From assembly GCA_004154925.1 (NCBI GenBank), contig QJNS01000145.1, positions 124,001-188,000 on the forward strand: a stretch of DNA of 64,000 bases, read 5' to 3'. Every line of letters begins with the position of its first letter. Position 1 is the first letter of the stretch. The notes below the pieces were generated by a model. That model saw only the letters and a program-made list of their open reading frames with translations, made no database searches and was not told where the DNA came from. Positions 1 through 12,150 of the stretch are shown here, one piece after another. The translations under genes were made by a program, and so were the position numbers. Source of the stretch: Monosporascus cannonballus. Its lineage: Eukaryota > Ascomycota > Sordariomycetes > Xylariales.

Positions 1-439
1 TTTAAATTTATTATAGCTTCTTATTTCAGTTGTAAAAAAGCTAAACGGTTTTCCGTAATTTCGTAAAATATGCGCGATATATTCATTATAGCGGTGCTTA
101 TAAGATTCTCGAATCGTTTAAAACTAAATATAAAAAACTGTTTTGAAACAATCTTTTAGAGCATAATAATAAATAGGTCCAAAAAGGGTCACGTATTATT
201 ACTAATAAATTAAATCGTTTTTATATATATCGGCACTTGTTTCGTATATCGAAGTATAACAATATTTTGTTATAGTATTAAGAATATTAAAATGAAAAAG
301 AGGTTAACGTTTTCGAACAATAACGAAAATAATTTACAATTAAAAACACCGCCTTAATACCAGTTACCGCCCTTTTAAATGAAAATAATTTTAATATTAT
401 TAAATAATTCGTAATTTAAACGTTTTGTAAAATACTTTC

Positions 440-560
440 GGTATTTTAAATAATAACTTCTTAATAGGCGTTAAGTATTTACGAGATTTCTCTTCATGTT
501 TTCAAATATTATCGCACTTTGGATACTTTTTTATTTAATTCAGTATTACGTAAGTCCATT
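440..560 (-). pseudogene. Chromodomain remnant of pol, copy E'
   Basis: On the minus strand the frame reads KYP....NI followed by K.......LTPIKKL, which matches KYPDFENI...LTPVKEL in copy E near 30.35 kb. The Y-L-I-K-W-K-x-Y-P core is the family signature of a chromovirus chromodomain, which binds modified histone tails and targets integration. The upstream part of the core lies in another frame here, so the copy has an indel as well as RIP-type stops. Confidence 0.5.
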
Positions 561-1100
561 TCTTTTTCCAAAATCGAAAATTTCCCTATTTCGTATTTAA
601 TTTCGTTCTATACTTCTATATCGTTTTATTTCGTATGAATTTTAATAATATTTATTATTAATTGGAAAAAGAAACTTAAAAGTTTAAATAATGTTTAACG
701 TTTGGTAAATTTTCCAGCCGATAATTAATTTTTCTAGTTTTTTTTTATTCGTTTTAGTTTTATCGATATGTATAAAATCGAATTCTTTATTGAGTTTTTT
801 CAGTTAAATACTTATCGTAATTAAATAAGTTGTTATCTCATTTTCTAAAATTAAGTCTTTATCCATTTTATTTATAATATTTATTTATTTAATTACATAA
901 GATTTTTATGTGCTTTTGAAATTTTTTATATATATTAATTTAAGATATTTTAAAATATATATTATTTTAACGTTAATAAATATATTATATAGTTCCTTAT
1001 AAATATTAGATATAAACTTAAAGTTTAACATTTATTAAGATTTTTTAAATGCTTTCGCAATAGTTAATATAATGAGCCAATTATATAACTAGTAATTTTT

Positions 1101-1306
1101 TGTAAGAATATAGCCCCTATAAGGATAAGGCTGGTAGCCGACCAGCCACCGATCAGTTACCGACCCACTTACTAGTATAAATCCATTATGTAGCAGCTAA
1201 TGGGAAACGCCAGATGGAAACAACCTAATATACTTATTTTTTAAAATCTGTTTTACGATTAGTCGGAAATTACCTTACCAAGCTTATAACTATTTATTAT
1301 TTTACA
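1101..1306 (+). repeat. 5' LTR of element 1
   Basis: Begins TG and ends CA. It aligns without gaps with 8,273-8,478, and most differences are C/T or G/A transitions. A GC-richer core, GGCTGGTAGCCGACCAGC, is conserved in both copies and is itself partly palindromic. Confidence 0.92.
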
Positions 1307-1321
1307 ATTTTTCCATCTGCC

Positions 1322-1426
1322 ATGGAAGATAACGCGATAATTACTAGAAGCAGAATTCGCCGACTGCAAAACGAACTTAAATTACCAGTTAAGAAAACCG
1401 CCAATCGGAACCCAACCGATAAGTAA
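1322..1426 (+). pseudogene. gag start of element 1, truncated by a stop
   Basis: An ATG lies 16 bp after the 5' LTR and opens a 34-codon frame beginning MEDNAIITRSRIRRLQNEL, then stops at TAA (1,424-1,426). Position just inside the LTR and the plus orientation fit the N-terminus of Gag, the structural protein that forms the virus-like particle. The downstream frame continues with more stops and cannot be followed reliably. No zinc knuckle (C-x2-C-x4-H-x4-C) was recognised, so the Gag assignment rests on position. Confidence 0.5.
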
Positions 1427-3599
1427 TCGATTACGGTATGGGAATAGGCGAAAAAGCTTATAACGGAATTTTAACAAATAAAAAGTTATGGTTCCCGGGA
1501 TCCCGAATTACCTTATATATATAATAAAAATACGTCCCGATAACTATTAATTAAACGGTTAAAAAATAAACGTAATATAACAAATACGTTTCGGAATTTA
1601 AAATAAAAAAAGTTAAATTTTTTAATAATAATTAAATTTTAAAAATTATTCGTTAACAAAATAAATAATATTCGGAATTATTCCGATAACTGGCCGAATA
1701 ATAAATAATAATATAAGTTAAAAAAATAAAGTTTTATAAATTAATTACGATATCGACGTAAAAACCTAAAGGCGATAAACGAATACCGCGTTATAATTAT
1801 CCGAAATTTTTTAAACGTACGTTAATTAAAAAAAGATTAAATAAAAGTTATTACGGAAATTTATGCCGAAAGGTTAGGGCAAAATACCTTTATTTATATC
1901 TAATAAGCCATAGGCTATATGGATATTTTTATTACGAACATTTAATAATTATACTATATTTCGTTTAATTATTTTAATTATAAAAAAAATCGAAAATAAA
2001 AAGCTTATGTATTTTTATTAAGAAAAGTTTCGTAAATCTTAATTTTCTCGATAAGGAATATAAGGAACAGTTTATAAAATTATGATAACAATCCGATTAA
2101 TTGCGGTTAAACTTTTACGTTATATAAAAGTTCTTAATTTATAAAATAAAGTTTACGGACGTTTTTAATCCGGAAAACGATTAAAATAATAAATATTTTA
2201 TTTGTAATTACTTTTACAAATTAATATTAAGGTTACGAAATACCTTATTACGGAAAAACGTTAAGTTAAAATAAGTTAATAACGTAGTAAATAAAGCAAA
2301 ACGTTATTAGGATGCCTGGAAAAAGGCGAAAAAAACCGATTATTTTCCGCCAAAAATATTAATAAAGATAAATAATTTTATTTTAATGCCTTTAAGAAAA
2401 GAAATTCCTAAAGTAAATTAAAGGCGTTATACGGAAATAATAAGGATTACGAAAGTTTTTATATTTGGAAAGTAAATAATTATTAATTTAATTTTAATCA
2501 AAATAAATTTATATAACTTAATATTTTTAATTTTTATAAAAACTTATTTAAATATTATAATTATAAAAAGTTAAATTATAAAAATATAAATTATAAATTA
2601 AAAAGAGATACGAAAATCTTATTATTTCGGCTATTTAAAAATTAACCTCCGAAATCCGTATAAAACGTTATAATATATAACGATAAATTAAATTAATTTC
2701 TAAACGTAAACCCAAAAAAGGAGCCGAAATAAGCGTATACGTTTAGGTTATTTCGGCTAATAATTACAAAACGGTCGGAATAAAGCCGTATTTTAAAAAA
2801 AGTATTTATTAAAAGAAATACGGGGGATATGATAATATAAATAAATATGGATACCGGAATATAAATAAATATTATAAGCATAAGGTTGATAAAAAATTTA
2901 ATTTTTAATTAATGTCCGTAAATATTTTAAACTTTATTAACGTTAACGACGTATATATTAAATATTATACGGTTTACGAAATACTTATTAATATAATAAA
3001 TAATAACGAAAACGAACGAAAATTTAGGTAAATTTATTTTATAAAACGCCGTAAGTAAAAAACCTTTAACTTTTTATTATTTAAACCCAGAATAAATAAA
3101 TAAAGAATTTTATTAAATATAATTATATATTAATAATTATACGGATGATTATAAAAAGTTAATAAATAACAAATCGTAAATTTAGTATTTTCCCATAAGC
3201 AAAGTTATCCCGTTAATTTAATAAATTTAATTAAAAAAATTAAAGATTCCGGAATTCGACAAATAACAAAAATAAAAGATAATTAATTTTTTTGTATACT
3301 TAAAGAATTTCAGATAAATATATTCCGAAAATATAGGAAAAAATATTTTAATTATTAAGGGCAAAATATGTAATAAATTTAATCTTAAAAAAACGCTTTT
3401 ATTTAACTTACTTTACCATATTTCGAACGTCTAAAAAAAGTATTTAAAAGATATACCTGAAAAAACTTAAAAATAAGCCAGATATATTATTCGAAAACAA
3501 ACGTAAAAATATTAATATTATGTAAACTTAGAAAAAATAATAATTTCCGATTATACGTTAATTATAAAAAGTTAAATCGGATAACGATAAAAAACTAAT

Positions 3600-4110
3600 A
3601 CCTTTTATTTTCAATTTTAAAAATAATAAATCGTTTAAAATTAATTAAAGTATTTTCGAAAATTAATTTTAAAGATATTTATTATTATATTAAAATTAAA
3701 AAGGGCGATTAATAAAAAAGCTTTTTTAAATACGGTACGAATAATTCAAATATACGGTTATGTTATTTAATTTTATTAACGTATTAATTTCGTTTTACAT
3801 TTATATATATAAAATATTACTTAATTAATTAATTATATATACGTAGTATATTTAGATAATATAATTATTTATTCGGATCATAAAAAAAATATACAAAATA
3901 TTTTTAATTAGTTTACGAACGGTTATTATAACATTAATTATTTGCCAAAACGTTTAAATACGAATTATTCAAAAAAAATGTTTTAAGATTTATAATTAAT
4001 ATTAATAATTTAAAGATAAACCGCCGACGGATTAATAGTATTAAAGTATGGCTATAATTAAAATTAATTTATAATATTTAAATATTTTTGGGATTTACGA
4101 ATTTTTATTA
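3600..4110 (+). pseudogene. Reverse transcriptase remnant of element 1
   Basis: The frame reads FKDIYYYIKIKKGD upstream (family: L-D-L-R-x-A-Y-H-R-I-R-I-K-E-G-D) and VVYLDNIIIYSD at 3,843-3,878 (family: VVYLDDILIYS). The second catalytic aspartate of YLDD is asparagine. The change is GAT to AAT directly after T, that is TpG to TpA, the RIP context; the first Asp codon follows A and is intact. Interspersed TAA and TAG stops replace what look like Gln and Trp codons. The enzyme cannot be active. Confidence 0.85.
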
Positions 4111-5592
4111 AAAGTTTATTGCTTATTATTTGCGTATTATTAAATTTATTATTAAGCTTTTAAAAAAGGTATAGGGCAAAGAAAATAACAGAATTCCGGT
4201 AACCCGAAAAAGTTAAAAAAACGTTCCGAAACTTAAAAAATGCTTTTTAGTTAACGATTATTTTTTAATTTTGAAATAATGTTAAAAATATTAAGGTTAA
4301 AATAAACGGTTTAATAAAAATTATATTAGGAATATTTTTATAAAAATATCGAAAATATTAATACTTAATTATATATTAGTTGCGAAAATTATATTTAACC
4401 GAAAAACGGTAAGTTATAAAGTAATAAGAATTATTGGCGATAATAAAAAGTTTAAAATATTAGCGGTAATACCTTAAGGGTACGGAAAATTCTTTTTTAA
4501 TATTTACCGATTATATAGCGTTAAAAATATAATAAAGGCGCCGGTACGTAACCTTAAAAAAGATTAACTTAATAGGTTTATTATTTTATGTAATTTAATT
4601 TTAAGATTTAATATTAACTGGGCGCTGTTAACCTGGTGGATAGGTTATTTAAACGCCTGGATTACATATTATGGGAAATCGCGTATAAAAAAGTAATCTT
4701 TATGTAATCCAAAAAATTTAGATTTATGAATAATATGCTACAAAACGTACGGAAAACGGTCGTAAATATATAGCGTAATTTAAAGCATTATCAAAGGGCA
4801 AAGGGCCTTATAAAAATAATACAAAATTTGTTCGTTATAGAATTTATAAATAAATTTTAGATAACCGAAATTCAGATAATTATTATCTGCGTAAAAAAAT
4901 GGAAAATTTTCGTTATACGATTATAAGAAAATTTCGAAAAAAAGGAAAAATAAGGAATTATATATTTGTTAAACTTATTTTTTGCAAAAAATAATATAAG
5001 CGCAAATTGTAATAATAATATGACTAGTAATTAAATAACAGTAACCGTAAATTATAATTATATTACGATCGGGTTTAAGGAATTTAGGGAAAACGAAATT
5101 AATATTACGGTTATTATTTATAATTAATTCGTTTTACGTTTTTTAGTAAAAAAGTTATTTAAAAATAAAACGGTATTTTAACCGAAAATTTCTTAATAAT
5201 TTTACGATTAGATTCGAAACTTATAAATTAAGGACTTAAATATTATAAGGTTAATACGAATAGTTAAACGTTAATCCGGAATAAAAGGAAAATATTTCCT
5301 GAACTTAAATAAGATTTTATATTATCGGGATAAATTCGTAATCCCGTCGTAAAGCGCTTTACGAAAATAATTAATTAATTAATTTTATAATAATTTAAGG
5401 GTAAAATATATAAAATATATCCGTATGTTAGAATTAATAATTAAAAAGTTTTATTAAGAAAATATAGCGAATAATATCCGAAAATATATTAAGCAATATC
5501 CAAATTATTAAGGTATAATAAAGTTACGCCATACACCATATAACTAACGATAGTTTTTTTTATTATTTAAATAATTTTTTAAAAAAATCTCG

Positions 5593-5817
5593 TTGAATTT
5601 TATTATGGGATTTCCTAAAAGCTTAGGTTTAAACGGGTTAAAATACGACGTAATTCTGGTGATCGTCGACCGCTTTACGAAATTGGAATTATTTATCCTT
5701 ACGGTTAAAACTTTAATTATAACCGAATTGGCGCGATTGTTTTACGATAAGATTAAATATAAATTCGGTATGCTAGTCGGAATTATTAATAATAAAAATA
5801 AGCTATTCACGAATTAA
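5593..5817 (+). pseudogene. Integrase catalytic core remnant of element 1
   Basis: A 74-codon stop-free frame carries an MxFIxGxPKSLG start, then YDVILVIVDRFTKLELFI, TELARLFYDKI and KLFTN. This is the Ty3/gypsy integrase core (rve): the first catalytic Asp is in VIVDRFTK. The second, normally in a SDRGSLFTN-like motif, is lost because the region reads INNKNKLFTN. The third acidic residue lies beyond the stop at 5,815. It is the longest open stretch left in this element, although it is flanked by heavily mutated sequence. The apparent ATG is only where the stop-free stretch starts; the real protein was part of a Pol polyprotein. Confidence 0.88.
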
Positions 5818-6474
5818 TTTTAAGCGGAATTTTTACAAGGAACGAAAAATAAAATAGCGAATATTAATTATTTATTATTTGTAAACCGATAAATAAATAA
5901 AATATATTTATTAAGTTTTAAAATTTTATTTCCGTAATTACGTTAATAAATATTAAAATAATTAAATAAGGTTATTACGAAATGCGGAATTCGTATATAC
6001 TAATATACGAAACGCGTTTATCGGCCGTTTTCCGTTCGAAACCGTATATAGGTATTATTTAAAAATAGTAAAATACTTTTTATAAAAATTTAAAAGATAA
6101 ATATAAAAAATTAAAAAACGTTTTAAAAAAATGGCGGTTATTCGTCGAATAATATATAAATATTAGGAAAAAGTAACGGCAGCTTAAAAAAAATATCATA
6201 ATTAACGTTATATGCCTATAAAATTCGAATTAAAATAATAAGTAAATTTATTAATTAAAGTTTTTAAATTTAAAAATATAAAATTCGTATTTATTTATAT
6301 TCGGGTTATAATTAAGGAACGAATAAATTCCTAAACGTAGAAAATAATCCTTTTTATTAAATATTAAGAAATATAAAATATATGTCTAATATCTTTATTA
6401 AAACTGTAATATAACCGGAAACCGGGCGACGTTTACATAATATTACCGGACCTAATAAATAAATAAAAAAATAA

Positions 6475-6600
6475 ATAATAAAAGATATTGTTTATTACCG
6501 AGATAACCGGAGGTAATATAAATATTTAATTAAATAAAAAGGTTGGCCCGTTAAATATAATTTGTAAAAGTTTCGAAAACATTTTAAATATATATTTAAA
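6475..6600 (+). pseudogene. Chromodomain remnant of element 1
   Basis: The frame reads EDIVYYRDNRRQYKYLIK then a TAA where the family has Trp or Gln, then KGWPVKYNL. The order Y-x-Y-L-I-K-W-K-G-W-P is the chromovirus chromodomain core. It lies about 0.7 kb after the integrase core, the expected position at the end of Pol. It marks element 1 as a chromovirus. Confidence 0.75.
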
Positions 6601-7299
6601 ATATTATAACGTTACCAAAAAAATTAAATACGTATATAAGAAATAAAACGATTTAAAAACCGTAAAATAATATAAATTTAATTAGAAATTAATTGCCTAA
6701 TAATTATAAAAATTACAAAGAATAATTTCAAATAACATTAAAATATTAATATTAAAATATTATTTAATTATATACCTATTTTTAAATTTTTAACATATAA
6801 TTATTTTATTATATATTAATCGGAAACCTATAAATAATATAAAAAAGATTAAATTTTATTTCGAAAACAAAATTTCGCGTTTAATTATAAAGCTTTATAT
6901 AAATTAACCTTTAATAAGCGTATTAAAGAAATTAATATAATAATATCGGAAAATAATTAGAAAATATTTAACGGCAAAAAACAGATATATTTATTAAATT
7001 TACTATACGTAAAATCTGCAAAATTTAAAAAACGTTTTATTTTTTACAAAGAATAAAACCTAAATAATTGGAATATAATTTATCATTAATTGGAAATAAG
7101 GCGCCGTTTTTAAAACGCTTAATATATTTAAATTTAATAATATTTTCGCCGGATAAAGCCGTTTTTTAATTATAATTCTTAATAAATATCAAAATTACGT
7201 TAAAACGTTAAAAAATAAACGAAAAATACTTATAGGCAGGGAACGTAACGGCATAACGGCTTTCGAAAATTGCTATAATTATAAAGGTACTTTAATATT

Positions 7300-8120
7300 A
7301 CGCCTAATCGGAAATTAATTGCAAAATAATAAGAAAAAAACCGTAATATTTACAAATTTATAAAACGGCGTTAAAATTAGATTTCCGCAATTATAACGGA
7401 CGATCGGAAATTCACCATAATTATATTAAAAAAAATGATATTCTTTAATAATAATTAGGTTAAAAGCAAATTCGGTTGCGCGAAAAATATTAAATCGACG
7501 ACCGACCATAATTACGTCGGAATATTTATATTAGGTACCCGTAATACGAACTTTTTCGAATTTGTCGATTAACTCCTAATTATCGGATATCAAATTAAAA
7601 AACCCTTTAAGCGGTACTTTTAAAAATAATTAGAATTTGAACGAAAATTAAATAACGATATTAATAATATTAAAAATAATTACTTACCGCGTAAAAGATC
7701 TTATAATAATAATTAGTTACAACGTAATTTAAGGCGTCCGGAATTTAAATATAAACCGTACGGTAATCGAAATAACATTATATTACGTAAATATAATACG
7801 GCTTATTACCGCCCGCAATATAATTAATATTTATTTTATTATCGGCGTCAAAGGGATAACGCTGGAAAAAATCCTAATCTTTTTTAATATTAAAGTATTA
7901 CTTTTTTTGGAATTCCTTACGAAAAAAAAAATATGGCGAACGGAGATAATACGCAAAATAAACGGAAAAAGCGAAATAAAAATAAAAAAAACCGGGAAAT
8001 CAAACAGAACGCATACGCAGAAAAAATAAAAATAAAGGTACGAAAAGAAAAAAAAATAAATAAGGTAAGGTTAAAAACGGATTATAATAAGGAATTAGGT
8101 GGAACATAATTAATTACGTA
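7300..8120 (+). other. 3' region of element 1 with basic coding-like patches
   Basis: About 1.6 kb separates the chromodomain from the 3' LTR, longer than a plain 3' untranslated region. Parts read as Arg/Tyr-rich (near 7,730-7,890) and Lys-rich (near 7,930-8,060, with an ATG at 7,932). This could be the end of Pol, a decayed additional ORF, or untranslated sequence. No domain is recognised. Confidence 0.3.
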
Positions 8121-8255
8121 ATATGGTACGCATTAATTATTACGGCAATTACTTATAATATAACATAAAGGTAAATTATCGGCAAGCATATAAAATTAAA
8201 TCTGCAAAACGCATTATATCAAATTAATAATAATGCTATTAAAAACCAATAGCTT

Positions 8256-8268
8256 AAAAAGGGGAAAG
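8256..8268 (+). other. Polypurine tract of element 1
   Basis: The purine run AAAAAGGGGAAAG lies 4 bp before the 3' LTR, where plus-strand DNA synthesis is primed in LTR retroelements. It confirms the plus orientation. Confidence 0.7.
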
Positions 8269-8272
8269 TAAT

Positions 8273-8478
8273 TATAAGAATATAATCCTTATAAGAATAA
8301 GGCTGGTAGCCGACCAGCTACCGATCAGCCACCGACCCACTTACTAGTATAAATCCACCATCTGGCAGCTAATAGGAAACGCTAAATGGAAATAACCTAA
8401 TACACTTACTTCTTGGAATTTGTTTTACGACGGGTCGGAAATCACCTCACCCAGCTCACAGTTATCTATTATCTTACA
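8273..8478 (+). repeat. 3' LTR of element 1
   Basis: Same length as the 5' LTR. Its first dinucleotide is TA rather than TG, a TpG-to-TpA change; it ends CA and is followed by TTTTT, the target duplication. Confidence 0.92.
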
Positions 8479-11400
8479 TTTTTTAATTTAAATATTTTCT
8501 TGGCAATACTTATAGTACAATAAAACGCTTTTAACGATTAATAAAATTAATGTGTAATTTGAACCAATTTATATTATAAGGCTGCATTTAAAACTTTATA
8601 ACAAACGTAATTGCTTTATCATAAATAGCTTCATTTAATAAATCGCTTGTACTCAACGTATTTTTTCAAAATATATATATCGTTTTTTTATCTTTTTATA
8701 CTTTTGAATGATATAAAAATTAAACCTATTTTCATAGACTTATTAACGATTATACAAATATCATTCTAATATATTCTAATTATAAAACTTTAAAATAACG
8801 ATTTTTCACAATTAAAATTTTAATTGACAAATACTGTTTCTCATTTAAAATTAATAATAATTATGCTTTTTTATACCGTTTATATCGTTATGTTTTAACT
8901 TTATTCTGAAATACCAATTAACCTACATTATTACGTTATTTGTTTATTTTTAAAAAAATTAATACGTCTCAATTATTTTAAAGCCTTGTGGCATTTAAAA
9001 TATCTATGTAATCAATATTTACATACATTGCGTGTTAAATCAATTTCATATTTGTTAAAATCATAAATGTCTTACTTTCTTTATTTTTAATTAATTATAA
9101 TTATGTTTTTTTAATATTCTAATTGTATCTTACGCTATATTTTGTATTGTTTCAATTTGTTCTAAATATAAATATTTTTGAAATAACCTTCAAAACTATG
9201 AAATTAATCTTAATTAATTGCTTGGAAATTAAATTATTTATCTAAAAGTTAAAGGTTTTACAGTTTTTAAACCTTTTGACAAATAATAACGGAATTGAAA
9301 TTCAATATGGTTTTTACATATGGTTTTTAATGCTCTCTAAATTTTTTCATGATGATAAAATAATTTAACTTTTAATAATTTACAAAAATGGTAACATAAT
9401 AAAGATATGCTTTAAAAAAATACTCAAAATTGCGAAAGTTTGTAACGATTATTATAAATCTGTTATTTAATTTAATAGTATTCAAATTGGCTTTTTGTAG
9501 TTTATGTTAAAGAAATATAATAACATATAATTTGTTTTACTTGTTTTGTTATTACCTGATCGTATTTAACGTATGATTTCAAATGTAGGTTTTTAATTTC
9601 ATAAAATTAATTAAACGTATAATACACTTATAAAAGTATCGTATAAACATTTTATAAAAATTAAGGAGTTCAAGAAATATTTTCATTCTTTTAATTGTAA
9701 TAAATACATGATATTTTATAATTATAATAATCCGTTTATATTTCATAATATATAAAATCCAAAATAATAAAATATCCTATATATTTATTTACTATTTGTA
9801 AAATTCATCTTCTTCCTATTAATTAATAAATCGGTATTTTATAATAAAATTATTAAAGGCTTTATCATTATATATAAAGCTCTTTATGAGAATATCTCTT
9901 AACCTATTCACGTTTCGTTAATTTACACCTTTTGTATAAATATCATTTCAAATTCAATTTTAAAATTTTTATATTATGCTTATTTCTATTTTTATATTAG
10001 GCTTAATTACTTTATTTATTACTTCTATCAGCATTTTTATTTTGCGAACCTTTTCAATAACTTTTTATTTTCCTTTAAATCTTTTTTATTACGTCATTTA
10101 TTTACTCGTTTATTACATTACGACTTATTAATTTAAATTCTTATTATTACGTTAGATTTTTTAAATAAAAGTACAAATTTGTATCTTAGTAACCTTTGTA
10201 GTTTTGCAGTTTATAATAAATATTGATTAATATTTAGAATCAGTAATCACTATCAAAAAAATATTAGCATTTGTTAATATTATGTAAAATTTATTTTGTA
10301 AGTCTTTCAATTTTAATAATTATAAAAGTATTTACTAGGTATTAGTTTCATTTAACCTAGCTTCATAAAATCGTTTAGTAATCCATTTAAGTTTATAAAA
10401 TATTGATTTTAAAATATTTATATTTTTACTCATTCTCTTTATTTTTTTCTAATTTTATATAATAAATTTAAGACGTTTTAACAGGTACCTAATATATATT
10501 TCTAAAAAGCTTTTTCCATTTCTTAATCGCGTAATATCGTTATTTAGTATGAGAAATTAAATAGATTTGTCTATATAAATTAGAACTATTTAAACAAATA
10601 AGTTTAATGTATTTCTAATATTCTTTCATTATTTTTTACGGCTTTCTATTCTTTTCGACATTCTCATTGGACAAGTGTCTTAACTTCTTTTATTGTTTCT
10701 GAAAATACTTATAGGAATAACATATATTCCGATTAGACTTAGATTATACTATTACTTTTTTTATTTTTAACAATCAATTTCCTATCCGATTTATTGAATT
10801 ATATGTCTAAAGTCAAAATCTAATTTTTTCTTATCCAAGATTTCAACAACTATTTCGGTAATGGTTTATTTTCTTAAATTTATAATATTAAATGTAGTTT
10901 CTAAGTTTACAGTATATTCATTCGCATTTTATAAATTATAATATAATTCCAATAGAAATAAAAAACGTGTTTTACTTCTTTTTATAATGAAGTTGAAAAT
11001 GTTTTATCGTGTTAATTCGTTAATTGAAATATTCTTTTTAAATCGTTCGTCAAATTATGAATTATTCTTGTTAATTACCTTTAATAATATATATTTATTC
11101 GATGTTATAATTCGATTTCACATAATCGTTCTGTTTTTTATTTAAATTTTTTTTAAAAAAATATATCGATTTAGGTTTTTACTTTAGAATTACTCTATTC
11201 AGTTCTGGCCGTCAAGTGTTTAAATATTTTAATATATTTAGAGGTCTTTTTCTATTGCAATTTAAAGACTTGTTATATAATTAGTTTTATATCGTCTAGG
11301 ATAAGGTAAAATACCCTTTAATCTGTTTTAGAAATCAATATATAAGAAGAAAAATTCGTTCATAAACGTTTTCTTATTGGAGTTCTTATTTTGTAGAAAT

Positions 11401-11856
11401 TTCATATAATTAATTCAAACTAATTCGTCGCGTCGCTCGTAAAATACGCAGTTATCGTAAAGATCTAATTTACAAATTCGATAAAATTCAGAAAAAGGAA
11501 GTAAATTTTCGCTTAAGTTAAAAGTATTTCAATCGGCTTATTCTTGTCGTAAGAATTTATTCTTTTAGCTTTTACTTTATTAGTATTTATCGATATATAT
11601 AATATTGCCTTGATATAAGATGTAAATTAATAAACTTAATAGTTCAATATATTAATTCTTTAAAAAAACAATTAAATAATAATAATGTAAATATAATATA
11701 ATATATTTTTAATGATTATTGTTTAAGGTTTAACCATATTATTAAATAAAGGTTTTTAATATATAAGGGCTAGAAAATTTCAGCAAGTATTAGACATTAA
11801 CTATACAGGCTTAAATTAATAAAAGTGTCGTAAAAATCTGAGTAATAAAATAACTT
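8479..11856 (-). other. AT-rich internal region of copy E', no intact gene
   Basis: This is the continuation of family E copy E' beyond the element 1 insertion. It is very AT-rich, with no open frame above about 60 codons on either strand. By orientation it should hold decayed gag, protease and the start of RT. Only a gag-like patch on the minus strand near 11,200-11,500 was discernible; I could not locate a YxDD motif. Confidence 0.5.
11180..11520 (-). pseudogene. Possible gag remnant, copy E'
   Basis: On the minus strand, allowing RIP-type stops, a frame contains SEFYRICKLDLYDN, FYERRDELV, NYMKFLQNKN and a later TLDGQN patch. The spacing of aromatic and charged residues resembles fungal gypsy Gag (retrotrans_gag: EFYxxF...L...F...L). 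It lies about 0.4-0.6 kb inside the 5' LTR, as expected for Gag. The assignment is tentative. Confidence 0.35.
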
Positions 11857-12150
11857 AATTACGTTTCGTAATAATAAAGAGATTTTAAATAACGAAATTA
11901 TATTTGAAATTAGCATTATTAATTGGTATAAAAAACTACGAATATATATATCTTATTATAACTTAAAGTACTTTAAATTTTAACTTTTTAAACGTCTTAA
12001 ATTCTTTAAGCTTTCAATACTTATATAAAGACTTAAAGTACTGAGGTATTTAACGACTTTAAATATATTAGGTAATCCTATTTTTCTATCAAGTTTAGCT
12101 TTTCTTATTTTGACGACCTTTACGCTCGTCAACCCTTTTAAGTTATAACA
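11857..12150 (-). repeat. Family E LTR (5' LTR of copy E')
   Basis: About 294 bp, homologous to 29,412-29,707 and 53,558-53,854. Shared features are a TTTCGTAATA terminus at the low-coordinate end, the CTTAAAG/TTAAAC-rich middle and the high-coordinate terminus TTATAACA (read on the minus strand, TGTTATAAC). This copy keeps the canonical CA/TG at the outer end, whereas the other two have TA. Confidence 0.8.

Larger units (their letters stand above)
1101..8478 (+). mobile_element. Element 1: complete RIP-degraded Ty3/gypsy chromovirus
   Basis: Two 206-bp LTRs (1,101-1,306 and 8,273-8,478) bound a 7,378-bp element flanked on both sides by TTTTT, the 5-bp target duplication. The domain order along the plus strand is gag start (1,322), reverse transcriptase (about 3,600-4,100), RNase H/connection (to about 4.8 kb), integrase core (5,593-5,817), chromodomain (about 6,482-6,590), an extra basic 3' region (7.3-8.1 kb), and a polypurine tract (8,256-8,268). 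This is the normal Ty3/gypsy order RT-RNaseH-IN. The coding region is AT-rich with many in-frame TAA/TAG; the LTRs are visibly less AT-rich. The element is inserted in copy E'. Confidence 0.9.
1..12150 (-). mobile_element. Family E gypsy retrotransposon copy E', partial, split by element 1
   Basis: A decayed minus-strand Ty3/gypsy element runs off the left edge of the window. Its 5' LTR (in element orientation) is at 11,857-12,150. A gag-like remnant lies near 11.2-11.5 kb and a chromodomain remnant near 440-560. The stretch 1-1,100 aligns by eye with 30,040-30,800, the 3' half of family E copy E, sharing a chromodomain frame followed by an LTP-x-K-x-L motif. Element 1 is inserted at 1,100/8,479. 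After removing element 1, only about 4.2 kb separates the LTR from the chromodomain, against about 5.8 kb or more in copy E, so E' probably also carries an internal deletion. Frames are destroyed by TAA/TAG stops as expected from RIP. The 3' LTR would be left of the window. Confidence 0.65.
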
